A DNA stretch of 64,000 nucleotides from Ceratothoa steindachneri (GCA_963969495.1 OZ018321.1:138718685-138782684), one strand, 5' to 3'. Counted from the first letter of the stretch, positions 1 to 10,820 are shown. Translations and numbers: made by a program. Notes: a model not told the origin generated them from the letters alone.

Positions 1-815
1 GTATAGATTAAGCGAAATTTCCTACAAACCTAGGCGCATATGCAGTTCATGAGTCAGGCGTCTTCTGCTATGTTTTGATATAACCAATCATATTAAAGTC
101 TAGAAATTGAATATATATGTGTAAATGTAATTATTTGTACTTCCACTCAAGCGTACTTTTTAATCCTCTTGGTTCTCTACTTCAAATATTCTATGTAGGC
201 CAACCCCGTTGATGGCTTGTGACCTAAATAAGTGCATTACATTTAAGTTATTATCTACCTTAGTTAACAGTCATGGTTTAATTCAAAATTAGTGTTTTTA
301 TATACAATTTTGCCCACTGTTTAATAAAATTACATTTATTTCTTGGAACTGCCTAATTTATGAGATAAAAGTAATTTAAATTATATCTCATAAAGACATG
401 ATTTGTATACACATGTATTTTTCATGAGCAACAGACAAAATTACTTAGAAAAATACTAATTTTTGTATTAAGTTAAACTCACCACCTAACCAAACCAAAA
501 CTTAAAAAAAGTAAAGTTACCTATTAAGGGTGGCTGGTGTGACATACGCTTTGTTACTTATTCTTACGTACTCACCTATGAAATCTCACCGCATAATCTA
601 TAACAGTTCACAGATTGTTATACATAAACATTGATTTCTCAGCAAAATGTTACAGCTGCCTTATGTTTTCGCAAAGATTTCCTCTGATCTGGGACCATTT
701 TATGATTTATGATCAGCTAAGTGAACAAGATTTGTAGGGGTGCGAAAATGTATCAGAGAAAAATTCCTTCCAACTCGATAATATAAATAGCCCATTAAAT
801 TAACAACTCATAACG
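1..815. other. AT-rich DNA, no gene seen
   Basis: No reading frame of useful length and no recognisable transposon motif on either strand. The sequence is AT-rich and of single-copy appearance. I see nothing that can be assigned. Confidence 0.6.
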
Positions 816-817
816 GA

Positions 818-900
818 CTAAGCCGTGGCGTAATTGCTAGAGCATTGGCGTTCAAATCTACCGGTACGCGTTCGAACTTCAACAGTCCAAAACCTTTTAC
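818..900 (+). repeat. tRNA-derived SINE head (pol III A and B boxes)
   Basis: An A-box-like motif (TGGCGTAATTGCT, from 826) is followed about 40 bases later by a B-box-like motif (GCGTTCGAACT, 868-878), the spacing of an internal RNA polymerase III promoter in a tRNA gene. The segment does not fold into a proper acceptor stem by eye, so a SINE head is more likely than a working tRNA. A purine-rich tail follows directly. The match to the box consensus is good but not perfect; identity of the SINE family is not known to me. Confidence 0.6.
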
Positions 901-1245
901 GAAGAAATCTCAAGAAGAAAACGGAACTCAAGGAAAACGCTTCAAGGACCAACTCATTTAGAAGGACCGAGAAATCCCAAGAAGAAAACGGAAGTCAAGG
1001 TAAACGGAAGAAAACGCCTGAAGGACCAACTCAACTAGGATCAAGAAATCAATTAAAGATAAATGGAATAAAATGAAGATACATCAAGAAAGAAAAACGA
1101 AGATTAAAAACTAACCCAGCCAACAAGTATAACGAATTCAAGTCAAATGGAAGACAAATGTTCTCAGGACCCAACTTAAGGAAATTGAGTCTAGTAGAAG
1201 AAGAAAATGCATAATGAAAATCAAGATGAAGAATAATATTGATAA
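901..1245 (+). repeat. Purine-rich degenerate tandem repeat behind the SINE head
   Basis: The phrase AAGAAGAAAACGGAA occurs near 911 and again near 978, each followed by similar text (aaggaccaactca), giving a unit of roughly 65-70 bp with about two recognisable copies and decaying further ones. The strand is almost free of pyrimidine runs. An 80-codon open frame here (834-1076) is a by-product of this composition. It may be the body or tail of the SINE. Confidence 0.5.
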
Positions 1246-1700
1246 ATATATAAATTAATATAAGGAAGGCCCTTCTCCCCCTATAGATTACTTAACGATG
1301 AATACCGGATGATTAAGGAATTTTTATTTAGGAGACCATCTGGCGACCGCCTACTTGGGCATAAGTCGCTGTACTCACGACAACATAGTACTAGACTACA
1401 TTAAAATAAAGATATATAAAACAAAACAAAAAACAATAAAAAAAGGAAAGACGAAAAGGAAAACAAGCAGAAAGTCCGCTCTGGCGTGGAGGGGAGGCCC
1501 GCCTCATGCGGGCGCAGGAACGTGCGACCTACAAAGAAACAACAAAAACAACAACAAAGAACAAAACAGTTAAATATAGTGGAGGAGGCCAGCCTCCTCC
1601 CAAAAGTCATAAAGTCCACAAGTCAGTGTGATGAACACATCCCAAGTAGGAGGGACCAGCCTTACCGACCCCGCTAATTTCGGTACCGAGACAGGTAGCA
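1246..1700. other. Unassigned, possibly 3' untranslated end of the LINE-1 copy
   Basis: No coding motif seen. The position directly downstream of the minus-strand LINE-1 RNase H region, and a pyrimidine-rich minus strand, would fit a 3' untranslated tail, but no clear poly(A) tail or target-site duplication marks an end. Confidence 0.3.
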
Positions 1701-2019
1701 TGCGCGAAGATCACCCAGACTGGGACATTCAACAAGAATGTGTCAAACAGTTTGGGGGACGACGCAGTCATCGCAATAAGGCCTAGGTGAGCGCTCCATT
1801 AAAAGGCAGTGCGTCCCGCGAGTGTGTTCAATTCGGAGACAACATAAGGCAACCTGAAGCTCTCATGGCATTGGGGAGGGGAAGGGGGGAAGTCCATGGG
1901 AATAGTCGAGGCGCAATGGCACGCAAATAGGTTCCCCTCAACCGTCTCCTATCTTCTTTGCCAAACAGCCCGGAAAGCTGCGCGTATTTCTGCTATGTAA
2001 TCGGTGTGAGGAAGAGCGA

Positions 2020-2390
2020 AACGCTGGTCTTGTCACCCAGTCCTCGCTGACTCTTTGATGCCATCATCGCGCGCTTATTCACCGAAATTTCTACATGTCC
2101 AGGAACCCAGCAAAAGATTATCTCGACATCTGAGCGGCTCGCTAAAACCGTGGCGTCATGGATATCGAGAACCTAGAGATGCAGAGACTCTAACATCCCG
2201 AGAGCTATCAAGGCACTTTGTGAGTCAGTATAAATCACCACTCGGTCTCCGAACAGGGCACGTCGCATAATCTCCAGTACGGAGCAAGGTATTGCAACCA
2301 GGCGCAGCGCCTGGCAGAGCCCTTCTGACTTCAAACAGAAGGTGGAAACCGACACCCTATTTGGATTTGGAGCCATTCATATACGCTGGA
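2020..2390 (-). pseudogene. RNase H domain of LINE-1
   Basis: The minus strand reads VVIYTDSQSALIALG (2376-2173) and, after a frame change, DVEIIFCWVPGHVEI with NKRA (about 2130-2060). These are the DSQSA and WVPGH.G..GNE landmarks of the RNase H fold found in the C terminus of some I/jockey-type retrotransposons. The glycine and glutamate normally in the last motif are changed. Domain is at the expected place behind the reverse transcriptase. Confidence 0.75.
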
Positions 2391-2643
2391 ACGGTTCCAG
2401 CGTGACACGAAGGGTGCTCCAAGACGGGCTGAAAGCACTATTCCCGGTGCTGTTGAAGCTTTGGGAGCAGAGGCGTGGTGACAAATGGTCAAAGGTGGTA
2501 ACCTCCATGGTGACTTTCTAGGCAGAACCAGTGGTGCTACTGGCCCAAGAGCTATATCTTGCTTTCGAAGGAATTTGCTGGCCCTGAACCAGAAGTGCTT
2601 AGGCTATGACTGGCGTCTCTCGGCGGTATAGGCATCGTTGGGA

Positions 2644-4346
2644 TCAGCTGCTAATGCAGTGAGAGCTGTTGGCGACTGAGGGAGGCGTCGAGCTCGTGAG
2701 TACAGGCGAATAATGCACTATGCACGGCGTAGAGCGAGTGTCATCTCGTAAGCATCGATAAGTAGGCTCTATATGGGGGAAATGCAGAAGGCACCGCCCG
2801 CTAGGCGAGGCTGATGTGGTGGATCGAGTCCACCTTACGCAATACTCGCCCTGCTGCGGATGCATAAAACTTGCATCAGTAGTCGAGCTTCGACAGAACA
2901 AAGGATCGATAAAAAGTAAGACAGTAGCCCTATCAACGCCCCAGGCGCTGAACGTCACAGAGCGAAGAATATCCAGGGCGCGAGAACAAGAGACACTAAG
3001 GCTGCGAATATGAGCCTCCCAGGTGAGGCGACGGTCAAATGTAAGACCATGGAAACGGTCCGAGGCCACCACTTCCAGGCGCATCCAATTTAGAAAAAGT
3101 CTGGGTCAGGGTAGAGCCGTGGATGGCGGCAGAAGTGCACCACCTTAGTCTTTGCCAAGGAAAAACGGAGCCTATGAGCTTCGGCATAGCGAGAGATGTA
3201 GTTAAATGCCTGTTGGATTGAACGCTCCAGAGTTGGCATCTGGGCAGCGCCAAAAGAGATCGGAAGGTCGTCCACGTATAGTGTAGTGAGAACATCTGAC
3301 GGCAGGACCAAGGTGGTGCTGTTGATGATCAGGGCAAAGAGTGTGACTCTGAGGACACTTCCCCGTGGGACCCCCTCTTCCTGCTCCATTGGGTCGGAGA
3401 GGGTTCCCCCCACCCTTACCCGGAATCGACGAGCTCGCAAAAATTCATATATAATGATTGGGAGGCGTCCCCTCGCCCCCATTGTTTGGAGAGTCTCCAT
3501 GATACCGTATCGACGTGCGGGATCATAAACCTTATCCAGATCGAAAAACAACGTATCGTAGTGCTTTCTACGAAAGAAGGCCCTACACTCGGCAATTTCC
3601 AGTCGAAGCAGACTATCCGACGACGGGAACTTGCAGGGGCCGTCCTATGCAGAAGACAAGATGGCCTCTGCTGTCCATACAAAAAGACTAATCTAAAATT
3701 TGCACACGCAGGAAGTGAGAGAGATTGCGGGTAAACCGGCCGGCGTAGAGTGATCTTTTCCCGGTTTGCGAAAAGCGAATACAGTAGCAATTCGCCAGGA
3801 ATATGGGAGGATACCCTCTACCCAGATCCTTTTGAACAAATCTAAAAGAAAGGCAGTGCTTCGCTCACCCAGGTGTCGATGCATGGCGTACAGGACATCG
3901 TCCGGACCAGGGGCGGTGTCTGCGCACGAAGCAAGAGTGGAACGCGACTCACTCAGAATAAACATGTGGTTGAAGTATTCTCTGCCTCTGGAGGTAAAGT
4001 CCAGTTGGCGGCCTTCCGAGACATCACAACGCGCAGTGAATGCTGGTGGAGCAGCATTCCGGCAAGAGAATGTGGAGAAAGCGGTCGTGAAGGATTCCGC
4101 CACGGAGGCGGGGTCCGAGATTGCGGTCCTATTCTCCTGGAGAAAGGGAGAAGGGTCCTGCAAGAACTTGCCCCGAATCCTTTTGACTCGCTTCAACACC
4201 TCTGTTTGAGGAGTTTTCCTGTTAAGTGAAGACATGTATGCACGCCAAGAAAAGCGGTGGGCATGCTTAGAAATATACCGGAACCTAGCCCTTGCCCGAC
4301 GAAATTCACTGAGATTAAAAGCGTTCAGGCAGCGCTTATAGGGCAT
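2644..4346 (-). pseudogene. Reverse transcriptase of LINE-1, frameshifted
   Basis: Three minus-strand frames in series (4346-3693, 3790-3416, 3551-3090, then 3084-2644) together cover a non-LTR reverse transcriptase. Visible landmarks are PGPDDVLYAMHRHL and SWRIATVFAFRKPGK (fingers), SLTSCVCK, FFDLDKVYD (motif A), EEGVPRGSVLRVTLF (motif B), LYVDD (motif C, both catalytic aspartates kept) and LTFDRRLTWEAHI with ALDILRSV (thumb). It copies element RNA into DNA at the target site. At least three frame changes make it non-functional, although the active-site motif survives. Confidence 0.8.
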
Positions 4347-4559
4347 GTAGGCATAACACTTCTGTTTGAGGGAGGTGTCACACTCGGCTGACCACCACGG
4401 GAGAGGTCGGCGTGCAAAACGGCTGGACGTTCTAAGAATAGTAGTTAGGCCGACGGTGATGAGGTCGCCGGAGAAGAACTTAACGGCCTAATCTGAAGAC
4501 CTAAACTCCTTGACTGAGACAGAGAAATCAGTTATTTACTGAAATGCAGACCACCGCGC

Positions 4560-4920
4560 CCGCGCAATCACCATTAGGGCGGGCTCTCGAGCGGCAGCGG
4601 CCGAGAAAATTATATTTTAATGGGAAAGTAATCACTACCACGGAGCTCATCAATGTCCCCCCCCCCCGCCATCAGGCTGTGCATCTTGAGAGAGCACAAA
4701 GATAGATTAAAACATAAAACTGAAGCGGTTCTCGGGCATCGATGCGTAAACCCATCCACATTTAGGACACTTATCTCCAGTTCGTCGATCAGGTCAGCAA
4801 GAACTTGATCCCCGGGATTAATCGAGTAGTCTCTCCGAGCAAGAGTAAGGGTCTCGGCAACCATGCCACGACGCGGCGGTGGTCGCCCGCGTCGAAATTG
4901 GCTAACGATTTAATGTATGC
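4560..4920 (-). pseudogene. Endonuclease domain fragment of LINE-1
   Basis: The minus-strand frame 4864-4610 has RRDYSINPGDQVLADLIDEL followed by VLNVDGFTHR, matching the region just after the GDFNAHH motif of apurinic-type endonucleases in jockey-like LINEs (a residue stretch of the type W..SINPRGQ.L). This domain nicks target DNA to prime reverse transcription. The catalytic GDFN motif itself is not intact in this frame and the rest of the domain is spread over other frames. Confidence 0.55.
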
Positions 4921-5824
4921 GGAAATAAGAGTATACCTCCTATCCAGGTGCAGAAGCACAGCTACTGCCTAAAAGGAGGTATCTAGAAAGAACAGAATAA
5001 CGGAGACATCATCGCGTGTGTAAATCGCGCATCCTCCTGCCTGGCCCACAGGCCGTGATGATGTGGTTCCAAAACCCTTATAACCCGCGAGGGTGGGCAG
5101 GGGACACGCGCCCGGCATGGTCTCCTACAAAATGTACCTAACGGGGAACGGGACGAGACGAGCCTCCGCAGCTCCTCCCATTTGGCAATTCAATTGAAGG
5201 AATATGCCCCCCATGCCTAGCTTGGAGGAGACGCGGGGGCCCTCTTCGAAGAGAGTACCCTCACATGAACGGCCTTTGGCTTGCCAGAGGAAAAACTCTG
5301 GGCGTTGCTAGCCGGAAAATGCGCTGAAGGCGCGTTGCATTCGAGGACTTATCAGGGTAGGTTCCACTCACCATGCGAGTCTTTTTCTCCCTCCGCCTCT
5401 AAATATTAAGCGAGCCCCGCTTCGGAAGCGGGACTCCCTCTTTTTCAGGATCCACCATCTACAAGCCACCCAGACCACTACCCGGTGTGGATGAAGGAGC
5501 CGAAGCTCCTTTAGTGCTGTCCTCCTTTCGGGAAGTAGCTTTAGGAATCCCATTAGATGACCTAAACCAACTTCAGGAGTGTTGCCTCCTGTGAGTTTAA
5601 CGACTCGGTGGAATCGCGCGGCCGTTTCGCGTACGGGAAATGGTCACGCTCGGGGAAAGGAGGGGAGCCCTGGTTTTAGCTGGGGCTGGGTGTGAACACT
5701 TTGTGCTGCCAGCTTTACCAGGGGAGCGCATGGGGTGGGTAAAACCTGCAGAAGGGTTCAGAATGGGCGCGGAAACGACCGTGCTCGTAGGCCTGGAGGG
5801 GGCCATGAGCAGAGGGTGTCTTTC

Positions 5825-6691
5825 TTAAATTGAGACATAAGATGTCCAGGGCAGCGCCGACCGCGCCAGGACCAAGTCCTTAGCCTCACGGAATGAGAAA
5901 CGATCCTGAGCCTGAACGGCCAGGATTTCTTTCTCAATGAGAAGAGCACCACATTGCTTCGAAGAATCAGGGTGCAGCTCTTCCCAATTTTCACACTTAT
6001 TCACACGATTAGCGATACCACCAGGCATGCACCGACTCAGGGAGCTTGTCACAGTCGAACGTGACGAATAGTGTAGGGGGTGGGTCTCGAGGCCCCTCTC
6101 TGTTTTTCTCGTCACACGTTTGACCTTGACCGCCCCATGGTCGGCCAACTCTAATTGATGTCATCTATGGATTAGTCCACGAGTTCCCTTGAATAAACTA
6201 CACCTTTGACAAAGTTCATGGTAGAGTGCAGCGTCACACTCACAGGCGTGCACTCTAGTGTCCGAAGGGCCCTAATCATGGTCGCCTCAGAGCTATTTGA
6301 CGCATTCGCCGAAAGGCTCCCGTCCGAGAAACGGGTCACCTTCGGCAGCAGAACCCTCTCTCCTCGCGGCTCCCGCGGAAGGAGAGGAGGCCCGAGTCTT
6401 CATAATCTTTGTCTTCTTCCTTTTCTTTTTTGGAGAGCAGGGTGGGGAATGAACTCGCTTCTCTCCTCCGCCGGCTAGGCGCCCTAGGCTAGATGGGCCC
6501 TCCTCGGCAAAATCCTTCTCTGAAATGGAGAAGGTTTTACCTATCATATGAGCAACATCCTGGGAAGGAGATCCCTCCTCTCCTTGTGAGGCCTCGGGGA
6601 CCCGAGCCGTCTGAGGAGGAACTTGCATAGGGGCGGACTCATGTTCTGTGCTTGACACCGAGCCCAAGTTAGACCCCATGAAATATCCCAC
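5825..6691 (-). pseudogene. Gag-like ORF1 of LINE-1, broken
   Basis: Two overlapping minus-strand frames carry the protein. The upstream part (6691-6293) is rich in Ser, Pro, Gly and Lys/Arg with a basic stretch KKKRKKTK, as in LINE ORF1 proteins. The downstream part (6148-5825) has HPDSSKQC followed by EKEILAVQAQDRFSFREAK, the zinc-knuckle end and the following helix usual in gag-like ORF1 of arthropod LINEs; these bind the element RNA. First knuckle cysteines are lost or frameshifted. A further open frame at 7189-6695 may be the N-terminal part or 5' leader; I do not recognise it. Confidence 0.6.
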
Positions 6692-7210
6692 CGTCTAAGG
6701 CGGGGTCACCTCAGGGACCATGTCTATCTTAGGAGAAGCCTCCATGTGGCCATCCACCCAAGACACATCACAGATCACATTCAAGGTACCTTTTTTACCT
6801 AATGCCGGCAAACCAGCATCTGTCGCAGAAGAGAGGAGGGGCATGTATAGTGATCCACTGTAGGCTCTTAGCACACGAGTGCAGTATGTTAGGGGGCAAG
6901 GACCGAAGGGCCCTGCCTTTCCTTGAGCCCCTAAGGGGGTTGGCCCTATCCACTTTTTCAGGGGAAGCTGCCCGAGGGCGGCTCCGACGAGGGTCGAGGG
7001 AAACGTAAAGAGGGAGTATCTTTTTAATTCATCATTGGGCATATGGACCCCATTTTTTGGCACGGGACGCAAACCCTCATCGCATACGCAGTAGCTCGCT
7101 CTGCTAGGGGTGAACACGGGTCCTTCAAAGCCAACTGCTGCCATTTGAGGCCATTTCTCCCGCCTAGTGATCTGGCAGCCCATCGGCATGCCGGCTCCAC
7201 CTTAGGCACG

Positions 7211-7559
7211 GCGTAAAGTCGATAGACTGTGAAAAGGAGAGAGAAATTTGGTGTGAAGAAAGTGAGGGTTGGGTTAAGCAGGTTGTTAAAAACTGACCCC
7301 CCAAAACCAGCGCTCAGGGGTGAGGGGGCGTTGTTTCCTCCCTCCTTATCCCCGATCTGGGATGGTTAGATGATAAAAAGCTGGTTGGCATCTACCCTTG
7401 GAATTAGAAGCCGACAAGAGAAAGTTGTAGTTGAGATTATATGCAAAGTGAGGAAGTAAGGCAAGAGGTCAAGGTTTTAGAAAGAAGGAAAAGAGGCTAA
7501 GCTGGGGCCGGATGGGGCGCTGAGTCCCGTCAGCAAGGCGGCCAGGAAAACAAATCGCT
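7211..7559. other. Unassigned spacer
   Basis: GC-richer stretch next to the LINE-1 5' end; may be its 5' leader. No coding motif, repeat or RNA gene recognised. Confidence 0.4.
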
Positions 7560-7925
7560 GCGCCCCTTACGCGGAGATGATTGAGGAGACTGATATATCT
7601 GACACTATATGAGACGAGGGCAATTGCTCAGGCAAGCGTTTATGGAGAATACCACAGGATGGACTGTACTTGGGCACATCTTTGCCAAGTGAAGAACCAT
7701 GTCAATGGCACTCCAAAATTCTCAATGCTAGGGAAGGTGGTACACCTTGTTCTGAGTTTGCCACATTCCAACATATGTAGATGTTGAGCGCAGGTTTTTG
7801 TGTAATTTGATTGAATAGATTGAGACAAGAAACAGACTGTCCCTTGATGGGACAGTCTCATGGATGCCTAGGCCTGCAATGTCATATAATTGACAATGTG
7901 TGTCCTGTACCTTAAGGTATGAGAG
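7560..7925 (+). pseudogene. hAT-type transposase C-terminal dimerisation region, remnant
   Basis: The plus strand reads CQVKNHVNGTPKFSMLGKV and VHLVLSLPHSN (to about 7777), then after a frameshift VERRF and ETRNRLSLD-like text. This matches the hATC region (LxxLPHSNA.VERxFS ... RNRLS) at the C terminus of hAT transposases and their domesticated relatives, which drives dimer formation. Only this tail is visible; the catalytic part and terminal repeats are not. Broken by a frameshift near 7780 and stops after it. Confidence 0.6.
7834..7858. repeat. Perfect 10-bp stem hairpin
   Basis: AGACTGTCCC (7834-7843) and GGGACAGTCT (7849-7858) are exact reverse complements around a 5-base loop. It lies inside the hAT remnant. 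It could fold in RNA or be chance. Confidence 0.7.
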
Positions 7926-8284
7926 GCTCATTGAGATATATCATACTAGTTTTACACGCAGCAGCATAATCTCACACATTTATACTACTTTTTTACACTA
8001 ACACTTTAATATATCTTGTTACATGCATAACCATATATGAGATTATGATAATAAATTAAAGATAAGATGATTGTAAGAAGGTTTAGTAGTATTTCTGTGA
8101 GACTATAATATTAATGATACCTGTCAGTATGATTGTGCTTGAAATAATGTTATTAATAATGAATCTTTTGCTTGGCGCTCATTAGAGTAAAGGGCTTCCG
8201 TATGGCGCCTATCTATCAAGAAAGATCTAGTGAAAAGATGGGTCTTTAATGCATTTAAAAAGGTATAATAGTGTCTGTGTGCTG
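7926..8284. other. AT-rich DNA, no gene seen
   Basis: Nothing recognisable on either strand. Confidence 0.5.
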
Positions 8285-8676
8285 ACCAAAATGTCGCATA
8301 ATCTCACTTATTCTGATTTATAACCTTACGAACTACAAAACTTTCAATAATTCAAAGACTAACCTTAGGAAGAACCTGGGATTATATCATTCGGGAGAGA
8401 ATGTGAAACAACATAAGTGTTCAAAATCTCGTTAGAATCGGGCAAATAGTTATGATGTTATTGCCAAAACAATATAACTCATGAGCTAAACTTGGGAGGA
8501 CCATGAAGTTATACAATTCAGAAGAGAATGTAAAACAATATGTGGGTTTCGAATTTCGTAGAATCGGCTGGTGGGTTAAAATGTCATCACAAAAAAAGAA
8601 GCAACACGGGGACTAACCGACATAGTGAGGTGTATGTAGAGTCACCCGCGACTAGACTCACACGCAACAAAAAATG
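8285..8676 (-). repeat. Dispersed repeat, copy A (reverse of 40.49-40.92 kb)
   Basis: Read on the minus strand this stretch matches 40490-40918 on the plus strand. Shared landmarks are the end motif GACTAGACTC with CACGC (8655-8676), two imperfect internal copies of a roughly 118-bp unit (each with TTCATAACTATTTG-like or matching text, then a CCCAA(A)GTTAG box), and the far end TAAATCAAAATAAGCGAGAT in the other copy. It has no coding capacity. The repeated unit and end motif suggest a non-autonomous element or satellite-like transposon. Confidence 0.7.
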
Positions 8677-8747
8677 AAGAAGAGATGTGTCCCACTCAAA
8701 ACATAGTTCGGTGTCATCACAAAGTAGTTTCTTGGAATACCCAAGTA

Positions 8748-8749
<2 letters not shown>

Positions 8750-8793
<44 letters not shown>
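8750..8793. repeat. (TA)n microsatellite
   Basis: About 22 TA units, uninterrupted, directly left of a palindrome. Confidence 0.95.
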
Positions 8794-8794
<1 letters not shown>

Positions 8795-8797
<3 letters not shown>

Positions 8798-8873
8798 TAA
8801 CACCCACAAGAAAAAGGAAAAACGATTCCGAGCGCTCGGAATCGTTTTTCCTTTTTCCTTGTGGGTGTTATTT
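8795..8873. repeat. Near-perfect 79-bp palindrome between two TA tracts
   Basis: The left arm (8795-8833) and right arm (8834-8873) are reverse complements with one inserted C in the right arm and no loop; the centre is GAGCGCTC. Outer ends are AAATAACACC and its complement. Flanking (TA)n tracts are self-complementary, so the whole 8750-8975 stretch could form one long cruciform or hairpin. Confidence 0.95.
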
Positions 8874-8910
8874 ATTATAATTTTGACTCACGTGCAATTT
8901 GTGAGTTTCT

Positions 8911-8914
<4 letters not shown>

Positions 8915-8975
<61 letters not shown>
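8915..8975. repeat. (TA)n microsatellite
   Basis: About 30 TA units, uninterrupted, directly upstream (plus strand) of the 3' end of a Penelope-like element. Confidence 0.95.
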
Positions 8976-8978
<3 letters not shown>

Positions 8979-9838
8979 CCTTTGGCAACTTTCTATTCTT
9001 CTAACTATCTTTTTTATTCTATCTTGTACATGGTAGATCACTTGGCCTGTATTCATCTCTTTTTTAAATGAATGGGTTTGGTAAAAAATAAACTAAATTG
9101 CTGAGCTTTCGATCTTATTCGATCATCTAGTGAGTGTCTTGATATATTCTTTCCTCCTTTACCAATGAAATGTGGAGTCAGAATCGGACTGAATGAAAAG
9201 AAAACGGTTTTTAGGGGATATTTATTTCACCTGGCTTGAGTGTTACGTTGAAGGAAAAGAGCCAATCCGGGGAGTGGAATTTTAAAACAACTCTAATATT
9301 CGATTCCAGCTTAACGCTTGACTATTGATGTCCGGCTTTTCTTCGTTTATTAAAACGGCTTTTAAGATTTTCAGCCTAGCTTTATTTCCCTTTTTCTTTT
9401 AATTACGGTGTTGTCAACTAGAATATCTATCGTTAGTTTGATGTTATGTGCGCTCTCCATATGATTTTTACGTCCTCCGTTTTTCAGATGCATAGTTAAA
9501 CGTCTCTAAAGTGTAGTAGTTGCCATGCCAATATATTTAGAGTTATTCTAAAGATTGCAGTTTTTATTGGGGTAGATGAACTCGTAAACTATGTTGGTTG
9601 ACTCGAGATTCGAGGAGTTTTGGCAGCTTTTGTTTTTTATAAGGAGATTGTTGGCTGTTGTTGTTTTATAGTAAATAATAAGTTGAATTTTATCCATTTG
9701 ATTCTTGACCTTGATGTTACGGTTAATAATCTCCTTTATATTTTTTCATTTATTTTATAGGCCGTTGACATCTGATTTCTGTAGTACAGTTTGATGTAGT
9801 TTACTGCGCTCTGATTACTTTTCGTTGTATCCGTATCC
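8976..9838 (-). mobile_element. Penelope-like element, 5'-truncated, 3' end bordered by (TA)n
   Basis: On the minus strand the first two thirds encode the linker and GIY-YIG endonuclease of a Penelope-like retroelement (see the pseudogene entry); the last part (about 9210-8976) is its 3' untranslated region. That same region recurs on the plus strand at 21121-21352. The 5' end is cut at about 9838, where LINE-2 begins on the other strand. The reverse transcriptase domain is missing. Confidence 0.75.
9300..9810 (-). pseudogene. GIY-YIG endonuclease end of a Penelope-like element
   Basis: The minus strand reads IKEIINRNIKVKNQMDKIQL, then LIIYYK, then STNIVYEFIYP with NKNC, YIGM, RRLTMHLKNG, AHNIKLTIDILVDN. 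This is the conserved connector (K.Q..IYY...) and the VYEF...YIG nuclease core with the H..N motif of Penelope-like elements, which nicks DNA for insertion. Two in-frame stops (one after NCNL, one in TTTL*RRL) break it. The frame order and spacing are otherwise well kept, so decay is moderate. Confidence 0.8.
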
Positions 9839-10141
9839 GAACCCAGAAGGGAAGCCCTCCAGGGTCGCGAAGGAGGGGATCCTTCTCTGGAGTGGAGTGG
9901 TCAGGACAGGTAGGTGGACCCTGTTAGACACGATTATAGGTAGAGCCGATAAAGGAAAAATCAGTAAATAGTATTAGGTCAACGCCCAGCAATAAGGGCC
10001 TGTTAGGTTCGCAGAGGGAACCAGCGCCTTAGAGCCGTCATGGACGACCCCTATGGCGAAAAGCGCATTCTCCTCAGGGCGACTGAGCGCTGTCCAAATC
10101 CTACAAGAGAAAAAGTGTTTAATTGCGCTTGGCTGAAGTAA

Positions 10142-10700
10142 GAACAGACGTTTGGTTACCTAGCCATATGTGACACGACCCAAGATATTGACAAGATACT
10201 GAGTACGAAGTCGAAAGAAGAATTCCAAAAGATCGGCCTCGCTCCTAAGGTGCACCCTCAAGTTGTAGCTCAGCGATCGATAGTCTGTCGACGCATAAAC
10301 CCTTACGTTGGTTCACACTCTATTCAAGAAATGCAAGATGAAATTGAGTCCAAGCAAGTTTGGGCCAAAATCGATGAAGTGTACAAATTTAAGAAGCGCC
10401 TTTTTATAGTGACATTACAAACAACCGAGATGGCGAACAAAGCTTGTGAAAATGGATTAGTGATATTCTTTCCAAAAGTCTCTTGTAAAGAAGCAAAGTA
10501 TGTTCTGAATGCGCTGGTAAGGATCATACCTGGAAAGAGTGTAAGAGCCCTCAGAAAAATGCATAAACTGTGGAAACCAACAACCTACCCTATCTATAGC
10601 CTGTCCGCTAAAGAAGTCTATAGTGGCAGACAAGAAAAAGCAAGCTATAGAGGACAGAAACAAGAAGGTTACTACAACATAGGCACCAGCAGCTAAAAGG
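10142..10700 (+). pseudogene. Gag-like ORF1 of LINE-2
   Basis: The open frame 10250-10696 reads VAQRSIVCRRINPYVGSH and YKFKKRLFIVTLQTTEMANK, aligning by eye with the same region of LINE-4 ORF1 (ITANRRVICQKIDSWVGDH). Past about 10490 a frame change reveals a CCHC knuckle, CSECAGKDHTWKEC (about 10502-10543), and then a second frame change a partial one, CINCGN. ORF1 proteins of this kind bind element RNA. Two frameshifts inactivate it. Confidence 0.7.
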
Positions 10701-10820
10701 GATAAACAAAGTAAGACGCTCTTGACCCGGAAATGAGACCTGATTTAGTAATGTGCATCTTTCACGTGTATTTCGAAAATGTTATTTTAACCAGGTATTT
10801 ACGCTACCGAACTGAACAAA

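Larger units (their letters stand above)
1700..7210 (-). mobile_element. LINE-1 copy: jockey-like non-LTR retrotransposon with RNase H, degenerate
   Basis: Read on the minus strand the order is gag-like ORF (about 6.7-5.8 kb), apurinic-type endonuclease (about 4.9-4.55 kb), reverse transcriptase (4.35-2.64 kb) and RNase H (2.39-2.02 kb), the plan of non-LTR retrotransposons that keep a C-terminal RNase H. Several frameshifts and stops break the frame, so the copy is dead. The DNA is much more GC-rich than its neighbours. Boundaries are approximate; no clear target-site duplication was found. LINE-3 at 24.3-29 kb is a second, more decayed member of the same family on the opposite strand. Confidence 0.8.

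Noticed and set aside
7834..7858. Terminator-like hairpin
   Set aside because: Lies inside a hAT coding remnant in eukaryotic DNA; a bacterial-type terminator makes no sense here.
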